Shown: one piece after another, positions 1 through 6,240 of the stretch
How positions within the stretch are numbered: the first letter of the stretch is position 1
Layout of the letters: every line of letters begins with the position of its first letter
NCBI GenBank assembly: GCA_023392475.1
Contig: JAEVZA010000274.1
Coordinates: forward strand, 1-15,473
Origin: Actinomycetes bacterium
GTDB lineage: Bacteria; Actinomycetota; Acidimicrobiia; Acidimicrobiales; Microtrichaceae
DNA length: 15,473 bases
Direction of reading: 5' to 3'
Notes under the pieces: model-generated
Told to the model about the DNA's origin: nothing
The model's database searches: none
What the model saw: only the letters and a program-made list of their open reading frames with translations
Translations under genes and position numbers: made by a program

Positions 1-2
1 GC

Positions 3-161
3 AACATCACCGGCGACGAGTCCAAGCAGCAGGAGGGCAAGGCCCAGCAGGACAAGGCCGCCGCCGACCGGGAGGTGGCCGAGCAGGAGGCCGCCGCGGA
101 GAAGGCCCGGTCCGAGGCGGACGTCGCCGAGGCGGAGCAGCGGGCCGCCCAGCACCGCTGA
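3..161 (+). CDS. CsbD-like / microaggregate-binding-type stress protein, C-terminal fragment
   Basis: Only the last 52 codons lie in the window; the 5' end is cut off. The fragment opens with N-I-T-G-D-E and continues with a G-K-A-Q-Q stretch, matching the end of the CsbD repeat (TGDxxLxxEGKAQQxKG). An alanine- and glutamate-rich, highly charged segment with helical or coiled-coil periodicity then runs to the stop at 159-161. Proteins with a CsbD-like head and an Ala/Glu/Lys/Arg tail are common small actinobacterial proteins, some annotated as microaggregate-binding protein. CsbD itself was named as a SigB-controlled gene in Bacillus; its biochemical role is unclear. A strong hairpin begins 15 bases after the stop. 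The family call rests on a short stretch, so it is likely but not certain. Confidence 0.7.
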   Translation, partial: NITGDESKQQEGKAQQDKAAADREVAEQEAAAEKARSEADVAEAEQRAAQHR

Positions 162-176
162 CGGCCGCCCCCGCCT

Positions 177-226
177 GTTCTGTGTCGCAGAACGGGGCCC
201 CAGGCCCGCGTTCTGCGACACAGGAC
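177..226. terminator. Hairpin terminator 1 (GTTCTG-type)
   Basis: Arms 177-194 and 209-226 pair over 18 bp: 15 perfect inner pairs (CTGTGTCGCAGAACG against CGTTCTGCGACACAG), then GTTC against GGAC at the base with one G-U wobble. The loop is 14 bases and GC-rich. It starts 15 bases after the CsbD-like stop and has no U-tract, as is usual for actinobacterial intrinsic terminators. The left arm also holds a nested GTTCTG/CAGAAC palindrome. Confidence 0.75.
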
Positions 227-250
227 GGAGAGCACGGGACGACGAGGGTT

Positions 251-256
251 GGGTAC
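251..256 (+). promoter_or_regulatory. SigB/SigF-like -10 element (GGGTAC) for the 266-478 gene
   Basis: GGGTAC lies exactly nine bases before the ATG at 266, the same spacing as the GGGTAG boxes before the genes starting at 7673 (minus) and 9495 (plus). I see no convincing GTTT/GNNT -35 at 14-17 bases upstream. The call rests on the -10 box, its spacing and its recurrence. Transcription would start at or just before the ATG. Confidence 0.45.
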
Positions 257-265
257 GGGGGCCAC

Positions 266-478
266 ATGAGCTCGATGGAGCAGAGCGGCGGGACGTCGGA
301 CGAGGACCTCGAACCGGGGGTGGTGTCCGACGAGACCCGCGAGGAGGGCCTGCCGCCCGGGTCCGACACGAAGGGCGACGACGAGCAGATCCCCGGCACC
401 GCCGGGTGGGGCACCCCGTACGAGGACGCCCCGGCCGAAGGGCACCTCGCGCCCGACGCCGACAACCCACCGCCCTGA
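266..478 (+). CDS. Small acidic, probably disordered protein (unknown function)
   Basis: This encodes 70 residues. I count about 18 Asp/Glu against two Lys/Arg, and it is rich in Gly, Pro, Ser and Thr, with a Pro-Pro-Pro end. There is no signal peptide or membrane segment, and I recognise no family. A tryptophan/tyrosine patch near residues 48-53 (G-W-G-T-P-Y) is the only hydrophobic island. The frame stays open upstream to a GTG at 182, but that would place the first codons inside hairpin 1, so I chose ATG 266; a second in-frame ATG follows at 275. There is no Shine-Dalgarno sequence, and a GGGTAC box nine bases upstream suggests a leaderless stress-induced transcript. A terminator hairpin follows at 516. 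That it is a real gene is likely from its isolation between two hairpins and its own promoter box. Confidence 0.6.
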   Translation: MSSMEQSGGTSDEDLEPGVVSDETREEGLPPGSDTKGDDEQIPGTAGWGTPYEDAPAEGHLAPDADNPPP

Positions 479-515
479 CCCGGCCAACCCCTCACCCGAT
501 CCCGGCCCATCCCCC

Positions 516-564
516 GTTCTGTTGAGCGCACGGAGCGCCCAGCGCTCCGTGCGCTCAATGGAAC
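516..564. terminator. Hairpin terminator 2 (GTTCTG-type, bidirectional)
   Basis: Arms 516-538 and 542-564 form a 23-bp stem with a 3-base loop. Pairs 522-538/542-558 are perfect (17 bp), then two G-U wobbles, then GTTC/GAAC at the base. It lies between the convergent ends of the acidic protein gene (478) and the PerM-family gene (600), 37 and 35 bases away, so it can serve both strands. Confidence 0.8.
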
Positions 565-599
565 CGGTGGGTGGGAGTGGGCACGAGGGAGCCCGGAGG

Positions 600-1778
600 T
601 CAGCCGTCGGGATGGTCGCGGGCCAGGTGGTCCGCCCGCTCCTCGGGCGTCACCACCTCCTCGCCCTCGCGCTCGACGAACGCCTCCTCCGCCGATCCCG
701 AGTCGTCGCCGCTCGGCTCGTCGGGCGCCTCGACGACGCCGCGGAGGTCCTCGCGGAGGCCGGCGTGCACGTCCCGGACGATCACCGTGATCATGCTCGC
801 CACCGGGATGGCGAGCAGCGCGCCGAGGAGCCCAGCCAGCTCCACGCCCATCAGCGCGCTGACGAGGACCGTGAGCGGGTTGAGCTGCACGGTGCGCGAC
901 TGCACGGCCGGCTGCAGCACGTGGTTCTCCACCTGCTGGTACACGATGAAGAAGAGGACGGCGATGATGCCGGCGGACGGTGAGTGCAGCAGCGCCACGA
1001 GCACGACGACGATCGCACCCAGCAGCGCGCCGATCAGCGGGATCAGGTCGGTGAGCCCGACCCACAGCGCGAGCACCCCGGCGAACGGCGTGCCGGTCGC
1101 GAGCAGCATGACGAAGCTCGTCGCACCGGCGATGACGGAGATGAGCAGGTTGCCGGTCACGTAGCCGCTCACGGACTTCGCGCAGTCCGCGCCCACCCGC
1201 GCCACGTGCTCGCGGTGCCGCTCCGGGACGAGCGCGAGGACGCCGGCGGTCAGCTTGTTGCCCTCCATGAGGAGCATGAACGTGAGGACGAACACGGTGA
1301 GCGTGGCTGCGATGGCGGTCCCGATCGACCCCAGGACCGTAAGGCTCTGCGAGCCGAGCCGCCCGATGTCGTCCTGGAGCTGCTGGCGCTCCTCCCGCAG
1401 CTTGTCGGCCAGGTCGTAGCGCTGGACGATGTCGCCGATCGGGCCACGGCCGTGCTGCGCGTCGTCCACGTACTGCGGGAGGTCCTGCGCGAACTGCGAG
1501 CCCTGGTCCACCAGGGGACGCACGAACAGGAAGATCATCCCGGCGAGGAGCACGACGCCGACGAGCACCACCATGGAGGTGGCGGCCCCGCGGCGCATGC
1601 GGGCCCGCCGCACGAGCAGGTCGACGGCCGGGTTGAGCGCGACGGCGAGGAACCCCGCGACGAGCAGCCACACGAGGATCCGCTGCACCGCCACCACGAA
1701 AAGGATCCCGGCGATCACCAGCGCGACCGACCCGATCGTGGCCCAGATCGTGCGCCAGGGGACACCACGTTGCTCCAT
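600..1778 (-). CDS. AI-2E transporter / PerM family membrane protein
   Basis: This encodes 392 residues, full length for the family. It has paired N-terminal hydrophobic segments (about 13-30 and 34-52), a third at 66-88, a soluble charged stretch (about 90-145), then a cluster of membrane helices (about 150-175, 207-227, 232-260, 268-282, 300-335). The L-T-D-L-I-P-L-I-G-A motif at 242-251 and the Q-x-V-E-N-H-V-L-Q-P segment at 281-290 are hallmarks of the PerM/YdiK/TqsA group. Members have been linked to autoinducer-2 export, Na+/H+ antiport or permease roles, so the substrate here is open. The last 55 residues are an acidic, hydrophilic cytoplasmic tail. ATG 1778 is preferred over an in-frame GTG at 1787 because a GGGAAGG ribosome site sits nine bases before the ATG but touches the GTG. 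It lies 38 bases after the hydrolase gene, so the two are probably co-transcribed. Confidence 0.9.
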   Translation of the reverse strand: MEQRGVPWRTIWATIGSVALVIAGILFVVAVQRILVWLLVAGFLAVALNPAVDLLVRRARMRRGAATSMVVLVGVVLLAGMIFLFVRPLVDQGSQFAQDLPQYVDDAQHGRGPIGDIVQRYDLADKLREERQQLQDDIGRLGSQSLTVLGSIGTAIAATLTVFVLTFMLLMEGNKLTAGVLALVPERHREHVARVGADCAKSVSGYVTGNLLISVIAGATSFVMLLATGTPFAGVLALWVGLTDLIPLIGALLGAIVVVLVALLHSPSAGIIAVLFFIVYQQVENHVLQPAVQSRTVQLNPLTVLVSALMGVELAGLLGALLAIPVASMITVIVRDVHAGLREDLRGVVEAPDEPSGDDSGSAEEAFVEREGEEVVTPEERADHLARDHPDG

Positions 1779-1816
1779 CGGGAGCACCCTTCCCCGGCGG
1801 GCCGCCGACGAGACGC

Positions 1817-2662
1817 TCAGCCGACCAGCTCGTGGGCCGTGAAGCCGAACGACTCGCCGCGGTCCAGGTAGTGGATCCGTGCGTCGAGGCCCGACGCGCC
1901 CACCGCCCGACGGAAGTCCTCGAGCGGCGACCTGAACACCGTGTAGTCGTCGAAGTGCACGGGCACGGCGTGACGGGGGCGCATGAGGCGGAGCACCTCC
2001 ACGCCGCCGGCTGCGTCGAGGGTCAGGGTCACGCCGAGGACACGTGTGCCGCCGAGGTGCAGGACGGCGAGGTGCAGCTCGGGGTACCGCCCGGGGATCT
2101 CGCGGAGCCGGTCGTGCACGAGCGTGTCCCCCGTGATGTAGATCCGCAGCCGTCCCTCGCCGCCCTGCTCGAACTCGAGGACGCTCCCCATGACCTCGGG
2201 GAGCACCCGGTCGAGCGGCGTCGGCGCGTGCTTGCCGGGGACCGACGTGATCCGCAAGGACCAGTCACCCCGTCGGACGAGCTGGTGCTCCCAGGTGCCG
2301 AGCGCCCGGGCGTCGGTGAAGCCCTGGCGCCGCAGCTTGCGCGCCGCGTGGTGCGTCGTGATGATCGGCAGGTCCTTGGGCAGGTCGTGCGCCGCACGTC
2401 CGTCGAAGTGGTCGCCGTGGTGGTGGGAGAGCACGACGAGGTCGACGGGCAGCAGGTCCGCGGCCTGGGCCGCCGGCTCCGTCAGGCGCCGCGACCGGAG
2501 CCCGGCCCCGAGAGCGGCGTGCTCACCCTGGTGCAGGAAGTTCGGATCGGTCAGGACCGTGAACCCGCCGAAGCGCAGCACGATCGTCGCGGTGCCGACG
2601 AACGTCAGGTCGCCCCGATCGTCGGTCGGTCCCTCGCCGGGCAGCTGGATGGTCGCCGGCAT
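1817..2662 (-). CDS. Metallo-beta-lactamase-fold hydrolase (UlaG-like, COG2220 type)
   Basis: This encodes 281 residues. The zinc-site motif H-H-H-G-D-H is at 80-85, preceded by V-D-L-V-V-L-S. Further candidate metal ligands are H145 (G-K-H), D179 in the I-T-G-D-T strand and H236 in V-P-V-H-F-D-D. The F-V-G-T-A-T-I-V-L-R opening and T-D-P-N-F pattern (38-42) are typical of the UlaG/RomA-like branch, which hydrolyses phosphodiester, lactone or N-acyl-phospholipid bonds; the substrate here is unknown. There is no signal peptide, so it is probably cytoplasmic. ATG 2662 is supported by an AGGAGG ribosome site five bases upstream. The gene reads divergently from the SRPBCC operon and is first in a two-gene unit with the PerM-family gene. 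A SigB-like promoter (2713-2689) precedes it. Confidence 0.9.
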   Translation of the reverse strand: MPATIQLPGEGPTDDRGDLTFVGTATIVLRFGGFTVLTDPNFLHQGEHAALGAGLRSRRLTEPAAQAADLLPVDLVVLSHHHGDHFDGRAAHDLPKDLPIITTHHAARKLRRQGFTDARALGTWEHQLVRRGDWSLRITSVPGKHAPTPLDRVLPEVMGSVLEFEQGGEGRLRIYITGDTLVHDRLREIPGRYPELHLAVLHLGGTRVLGVTLTLDAAGGVEVLRLMRPRHAVPVHFDDYTVFRSPLEDFRRAVGASGLDARIHYLDRGESFGFTAHELVG

Positions 2663-2688
2663 GCGCACCTCCTGGTCGTGGCGCAGGC

Positions 2689-2713
2689 CTACCCGCAGCC
2701 CTTCGGTCGAGAC
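2689..2713 (-). promoter_or_regulatory. SigB/SigF-like promoter of the hydrolase-PerM operon
   Basis: On the minus strand, GTCT (2713-2710), a 15-base spacer and GGGTAG (2694-2689) fit the actinobacterial SigB/SigF pattern GNNT-N14-16-GGGTAY, apart from the last base. The start codon is at 2662, leaving room for the AGGAGG ribosome site. The -35 box is half of the palindrome shared with the divergent promoter. Confidence 0.6.
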
Positions 2714-2715
2714 GG

Positions 2716-2741
2716 GTCTCGCCCCGCACGACGCCGGGTAG
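2716..2741 (+). promoter_or_regulatory. SigB/SigF-like promoter of the SRPBCC-LLM-lipoprotein operon
   Basis: GTCT (2716-2719), a 16-base spacer and GGGTAG (2736-2741) are followed by a GGAGGAG ribosome site (2761-2767) and GTG 2773. The -35 box sits only two bases from that of the divergent promoter. Together they form the palindrome GAGAC-GG-GTCTC (2709-2720). Confidence 0.6.
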
Positions 2742-2772
2742 GGCTGCGCGGTCCCGCCCAGGAGGAGCTCCC

Positions 2773-3312
2773 GTGACGACGACCACCACCGAGATCGACG
2801 CACCGCGTGACGTCGTGTTCGCCGCGCTCGCCGATCCCGGCACGTACCCCGACTGGCTGGTCGGCGCCCGCACCATCCGGAGCGTCGACGACGAGTGGCC
2901 CGAGGAGGGCGCGGCGTTCCGCCACGTCATCGGCGTCCCGCCGCTCGTGGTGCCGGGTTCGACGACGTCCACGAACGTCGTGCCCGGGCGTCGGCTCGAC
3001 CTGCGCGCGGGCATGGGGCCGTTCGGCGCCGCACAGGTGTCGTTCCGGCTGTCCGACACCGCGACCGGCGGCACCCGGGTCGACGTGGACGAGCGGTTCG
3101 TCGCCGGACCCGCCGGCTGGACGTGGCGGCTGGCCCGACCGCTGGTCGGTGCCCTCGTGTGGGGGCGCAACGCCGTCTCGCTCGACGCGCTCGCAGGACT
3201 CGTCGCCCGGCGGGGCCGGGGGCGGGCGCGGTGGCTCGAGGACGGGCCGACCGACGGGCGACAGCTCGACGAACGGCAGCTCGACGAACGACCGGACGAG
3301 GAGCACGCATGA
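2773..3312 (+). CDS. SRPBCC (polyketide cyclase/START-like) family protein
   Basis: This encodes 179 residues. It opens with T-E-I-D-A-P-R-D-V-V-F-A-A-L-A-D-P-G-T-Y-P-D-W-L-V-G, the classic start of the SRPBCC ligand-binding fold (first strand, then the helix pair ending in Y-P-x-W). A strand-rich body with G-G-T-R-V-D-V-D-E (99-107) and a long C-terminal helix (about 122-148) complete it. Such proteins bind hydrophobic ligands or act as cyclases or regulators; no ligand can be read here. GTG 2773 is backed by GGAGGAG six bases upstream. The tail is odd: a 15-base tandem duplication (3262-3291) encodes QLDER twice and gives a charged, probably disordered end. Its stop overlaps the ATG of the LLM gene by four bases (ATGA), implying translational coupling. 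Confidence 0.85.
   Translation: MTTTTTEIDAPRDVVFAALADPGTYPDWLVGARTIRSVDDEWPEEGAAFRHVIGVPPLVVPGSTTSTNVVPGRRLDLRAGMGPFGAAQVSFRLSDTATGGTRVDVDERFVAGPAGWTWRLARPLVGALVWGRNAVSLDALAGLVARRGRGRARWLEDGPTDGRQLDERQLDERPDEEHA
3262..3291. repeat. 15-bp tandem duplication in the SRPBCC C-terminus
   Basis: Two adjoining copies of CAGCTCGACGAACGG (3262-3276 and 3277-3291) differ only in the last base. They encode QLDER-QLDER at residues 164-173, outside the folded domain. The in-frame unit looks like a slippage product. Confidence 0.8.
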
Positions 3313-4295
3313 CCAGCTTCGGCTTCACCCTCTCCAGCGAGGAGCACGACCCGGGCACGCTCGTCGACCAGGCACGCATGGCGGAGGACCACGGCTTCGA
3401 CTTCGTCTCGATCAGCGACCACTACCACCCCTGGGTCTCGGAGCAGGGCCACAGCCCGTTCGTGTGGTCGGTCCTCGGGGCGCTGTCGCAGGCGACGACC
3501 TCGATGGAGGTCGGCGTGGGCGTGACCTGCCCGATCATTCGCATCCACCCTGCGGTGGTCGCCCAGGCGGCGGCCACGACGTCGCTCCTCCTCAGCGACC
3601 GGTTCTCGTTCGGCGTCGGCACCGGCGAGGCGCTGAACGAGCACGTCCTCGGGCACCGCTGGCCCACGCCGGAGGCCCGGAGGGAGATGCTCGAGGAGGC
3701 GGTCGGGGTGATGCGCGCCCTCTGGACCGGGGACACCGTGGACCACCACGGCAAGTACTACGACGTCGAGAACGCCCGGCTGTTCGACCCGCCCGACGAC
3801 GGCGTGCGGTTGATCGTGTCCGGCTTCGGTGACGCGTCCGTCGAGCTCGCGGCACGCATCGGCGACGGCTTCTGGGGGCACTCGCCGGAGCGGGAGGTCA
3901 TCGAGCGCTACGAGCAGCACGGTGGCGACGGTCCGCGCTGGGCGCAGGTCACGATGTGCTGGGCCGCCGACGAGCAGGAGGCTCGGGAGACGATGCACCG
4001 CGTGTGGCCGAACAGCGGGCTGTCGGGCCAGCTCTCGCAGGACCTGCCGACCTGGACCCACTTCGAGCAGGCGACGTCGATGCTGACCGTCGACCAGACG
4101 TCGGGTTCCACGCCGTGCGGTCCGGACCCCGGGCCCGTGCTCGAAGCGGCGCGGTCGTACGTCGACGCCGGCTACGACCACGTGTACTTCCACCAGGTCG
4201 GCCACGACCAGGAGGGCTTCATGCGATTCTGGCTCGACGAGCTGCAGCCCGCGCTGCGCTCGGAGTCGGACCGGGAGCTGGACCGTGCCGGCTGA
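3309..4295 (+). CDS. LLM-class F420-dependent oxidoreductase (FGD-like, TIGR03557-type)
   Basis: This encodes 328 residues and looks complete. It follows the bacterial luciferase-like TIM barrel: F-G-F-T-L-S at the first strand, S-I-S-D-H-Y-H-P-W at 34-42, V-G-V-G-V-T-C-P at 68-75, and the signature F-G-V-G-T-G-E-A-L-N-E-H at 101-112 with W-P after it. That signature is characteristic of F420-dependent glucose-6-phosphate dehydrogenase and its relatives. L-I-V-S-G-F-G at 168-174 fits the cofactor-phosphate loop. It should be a cytoplasmic hydride-transfer enzyme using F420; the substrate is unknown and need not be glucose-6-phosphate. Its ATG overlaps the SRPBCC stop and its end overlaps the lipoprotein start, so the three are one operon. 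The SRPBCC partner could bind the same ligand, which is inference. Confidence 0.9.
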   Translation: MTSFGFTLSSEEHDPGTLVDQARMAEDHGFDFVSISDHYHPWVSEQGHSPFVWSVLGALSQATTSMEVGVGVTCPIIRIHPAVVAQAAATTSLLLSDRFSFGVGTGEALNEHVLGHRWPTPEARREMLEEAVGVMRALWTGDTVDHHGKYYDVENARLFDPPDDGVRLIVSGFGDASVELAARIGDGFWGHSPEREVIERYEQHGGDGPRWAQVTMCWAADEQEARETMHRVWPNSGLSGQLSQDLPTWTHFEQATSMLTVDQTSGSTPCGPDPGPVLEAARSYVDAGYDHVYFHQVGHDQEGFMRFWLDELQPALRSESDRELDRAG

Positions 4296-4668
4296 GCGGC
4301 TCGCGGCCCGGCTCCACGGCGGCTCCGTCCACGGCCGCTCGGTCCACGGCCGCTCGGTCCGCCGGCACGTCGCGGCCGCCTCGGCGGCGGTCGTGCTCGC
4401 GGGCGGGCTCCTCGTGGCCGGGTGCGGTGGCGGCGACGACGTGCAGCCGAAGGACACGGTGACGTCGGTGGACCCGACGAGCCCGTCCACCGGCGGCGGC
4501 GCGTCCAGCACGACGAGCGAAGCCACGCAGGACGGGCCGACGACGACCGGTGCGACCGAGTCCTCGGTGCCCGGGGCCGCGCCCGGTCAGCGCTCCGACC
4601 AGCTCGACCCGCCGGGCGGCACGGTGCCCGACTCGCCCGACGCCGGGCCGAACGCCACCGTCCGCTGA
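4285..4668 (+). CDS. Small Ser/Thr/Pro-rich lipoprotein
   Basis: This encodes 127 residues from GTG 4285, which lies inside the last codons of the LLM gene (11-base overlap); I see no other workable start. A long basic N-region of about 28 residues, including a repeated HGRSV unit, precedes a hydrophobic segment (about 29-44). A lipobox V-A-G-C follows with the lipidated cysteine at 47, then a Gly-Gly-Gly-Asp-Asp spacer. The mature part is low-complexity Ser, Thr, Gly, Pro and Asp, probably disordered, with no recognisable domain. This is the usual build of small actinobacterial lipoproteins tethered to the outer face of the membrane. Its role in the operon is unknown. A modest hairpin follows the stop. 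Confidence 0.75.
   Translation: MPAERLAARLHGGSVHGRSVHGRSVRRHVAAASAAVVLAGGLLVAGCGGGDDVQPKDTVTSVDPTSPSTGGGASSTTSEATQDGPTTTGATESSVPGAAPGQRSDQLDPPGGTVPDSPDAGPNATVR
4327..4356. repeat. 15-bp tandem repeat in the lipoprotein signal-peptide N-region
   Basis: The unit GTCCACGGCCGCTCG occurs at 4327-4341 and again at 4342-4356, and a third copy starts at 4357 before diverging. A degenerate copy precedes it. In frame it encodes HGGSV-HGRSV-HGRSV, lengthening the basic region before the membrane segment. Confidence 0.8.
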
Positions 4669-4671
4669 GCT

Positions 4672-4706
4672 CCGCCGGGTACCGCATCCGCGAGCGGCCC
4701 CGGCGG
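4672..4706. terminator. Candidate bidirectional terminator between convergent genes
   Basis: CCGCCGGG (4672-4679) pairs with CCCGGCGG (4699-4706), and an inner CCGC/GCGG (4682-4685 with 4694-4697) extends the stem after a small internal loop. It lies in the 66-base gap between the convergent lipoprotein and Rieske-oxidoreductase genes. It is weaker than the other hairpins here. Confidence 0.45.
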
Positions 4707-4734
4707 GATCGCCGACCCGGACCGCCCTCGATGG

Positions 4735-6240
4735 TCAGCCGCCCTCGAGCGGAGGCAGCGGGAGCACCGCCGGCCCGGCGACCACCGTGCCGTCGGGGTC
4801 GAAGCGCGACCCGTGGCACGGGCAGTCCCACGTCGTCTCGGCGGCGTTCCACGCCACCTGGCACCCGAGGTGCGTGCACGTGGCGGAGCGGGCCGCCAGC
4901 GTGCCGTCGCTCCGGCGGAACGCGGCGACCTTCGTGCCGTCCAGGTCGACGATCCCGCCCTCATCCGGCTCGAGCTCCTCGGCGGTCCGCGGGTGCCGCG
5001 TCGAGACACGGTCGCCGACGAGGTGCCCGGCGACGCTGACGTTGCCGGCGACGACCTCGCGGATCGTCGACGCGCTGACCCGGTGCCGGTGGGGGTCGAA
5101 CACCGCCGCCCACTCCGCCGGCTCGCCGTCGAGGGCGTCCGCCACGAGCAGCGCGGTGGCGCCGGCGTGCGTGAACCCCCACTTTCGGAACCCGCACGCC
5201 ACGTAGCTGCCGCGACCGGGGTCGTCGCCGTGGTCGACGCGGCCGATCGTCGGCACGCCGTCGGCCGGCACGAGGTCGTGCGCGGCCCACTCGTCCTCGA
5301 TCCGCTCCACGTCGAAGTGCCGGTGCACCCAGGTCCTCAGCTCCTCGCGGACGGCGACGGGGTCGCCCTCGCCCACGCGGTGGCTGCCGCCACCGAACAG
5401 CGCCGTGCGGGAACCCGGGGTCACGGCACGGACGGAGCGGATGCCGTCGTCGATGCCGAGGTGCATCCCCTGCGGCGCGGCACCCACGAGCGTCGCCGCG
5501 AGCACGTGTGACATGACCGGCTCGGCCGTCGCGAACTCGAGGGTCGGGTCGACGACCGGCAGGAGCGTCGCCGTCACGACCGCGCCAGCGCGGACGTCGC
5601 CGAGCGACGTCCGCACCGTCCAACCGTCGCCCTCCTCGTCGATCGCGAGCGCCCGGCACCCCTCCACCACCGATCGCCCGTCCGCGGCGAGGTGGCGGGC
5701 CAGGCCGACGCAGAGGCGGACCGGGTCGAGGCGGGCCTGGTGGTCCAGCCGGATGGCACCCACGACACCGACCGGCAGCTCGTCGATCTCGTGCACGAAC
5801 CGCACGTCGAGGCCGGAGTCGACGCAGAGGCGGTGCTCGTCCGCGAGCTCGTCGACGCGTGACGGGTCGACCGTGTAGGTCGTCGCCCAGGCCGCCGACC
5901 ACCCGCAGTCGAGGCCGAGCCGCTCCACCGTGTGGCGCACCTGGGCCAGGCCGGCGAGGTTCGCCCGCACGTACGCCGCGGCGCCGTCGGCGCCCTGGTG
6001 GCTCGCCACGGTCGAGAGGTTCGCACCGTGCAGCGCCGTGACCTTCGCCGTGCTGGAGCCGGTCGTCCCGGCCGCGACCTCACGCGCCTCGAGCACGAGG
6101 ACGTCGTGTCCCCGGTGCACCAGCTCCGCCGCCGCCATGAGCCCGGTCACGCCGGCGCCGAGGACGACGACGTCGGCGCGCTCCGGGAGATCCGACCGGC
6201 CGGGTGCCCGCTCCGCCGACCGTCGCCACCAGCTGCTCAC
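4735..6240 (-). CDS. FAD-dependent (DAO-family) oxidoreductase with C-terminal Rieske [2Fe-2S] domain
   Basis: This encodes 501 residues. The N-terminal DAO/glycine-oxidase-type domain has the dinucleotide motif V-V-V-L-G-A-G-V-T-G (24-33), followed by E51 and A-G-T-T-G-S-S-T-A-K (57-66). C-G-F-R-K-W-G-F-T-H-A-G at 349-360 is the C-terminal FAD-contact region. The last about 100 residues are a Rieske domain: C455-x-H457 and C473-x-x-H476 are the cluster ligands, and C460 and C475 are placed to form the disulfide of high-potential Rieske proteins. This architecture resembles Bacillus YhfW-type proteins. It likely passes electrons from an amine or amino-acid-like substrate through FAD and the cluster to an unknown acceptor. 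No signal peptide is visible. The GTG start (6240) overlaps the aldehyde dehydrogenase stop as GTGA, so translation is coupled. An earlier start would run deep into the dehydrogenase gene. Confidence 0.9.
   Translation of the reverse strand: MSSWWRRSAERAPGRSDLPERADVVVLGAGVTGLMAAAELVHRGHDVLVLEAREVAAGTTGSSTAKVTALHGANLSTVASHQGADGAAAYVRANLAGLAQVRHTVERLGLDCGWSAAWATTYTVDPSRVDELADEHRLCVDSGLDVRFVHEIDELPVGVVGAIRLDHQARLDPVRLCVGLARHLAADGRSVVEGCRALAIDEEGDGWTVRTSLGDVRAGAVVTATLLPVVDPTLEFATAEPVMSHVLAATLVGAAPQGMHLGIDDGIRSVRAVTPGSRTALFGGGSHRVGEGDPVAVREELRTWVHRHFDVERIEDEWAAHDLVPADGVPTIGRVDHGDDPGRGSYVACGFRKWGFTHAGATALLVADALDGEPAEWAAVFDPHRHRVSASTIREVVAGNVSVAGHLVGDRVSTRHPRTAEELEPDEGGIVDLDGTKVAAFRRSDGTLAARSATCTHLGCQVAWNAAETTWDCPCHGSRFDPDGTVVAGPAVLPLPPLEGG

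Noticed and set aside
182..265. GTG 182 as the start of the small acidic protein
   Set aside because: It lies inside the terminator hairpin and upstream of the promoter box, so those codons would not be on the predicted transcript.
2523..4526. Long minus-strand open frame opposite the SRPBCC and LLM genes
   Set aside because: It is a shadow of real genes on the plus strand, low-complexity and Arg-rich, with no recognisable motif.
4677..4682. GGGTAC between the convergent lipoprotein and oxidoreductase genes
   Set aside because: No gene starts downstream on the plus strand. It is part of a GGTACC palindrome within a terminator-like hairpin.
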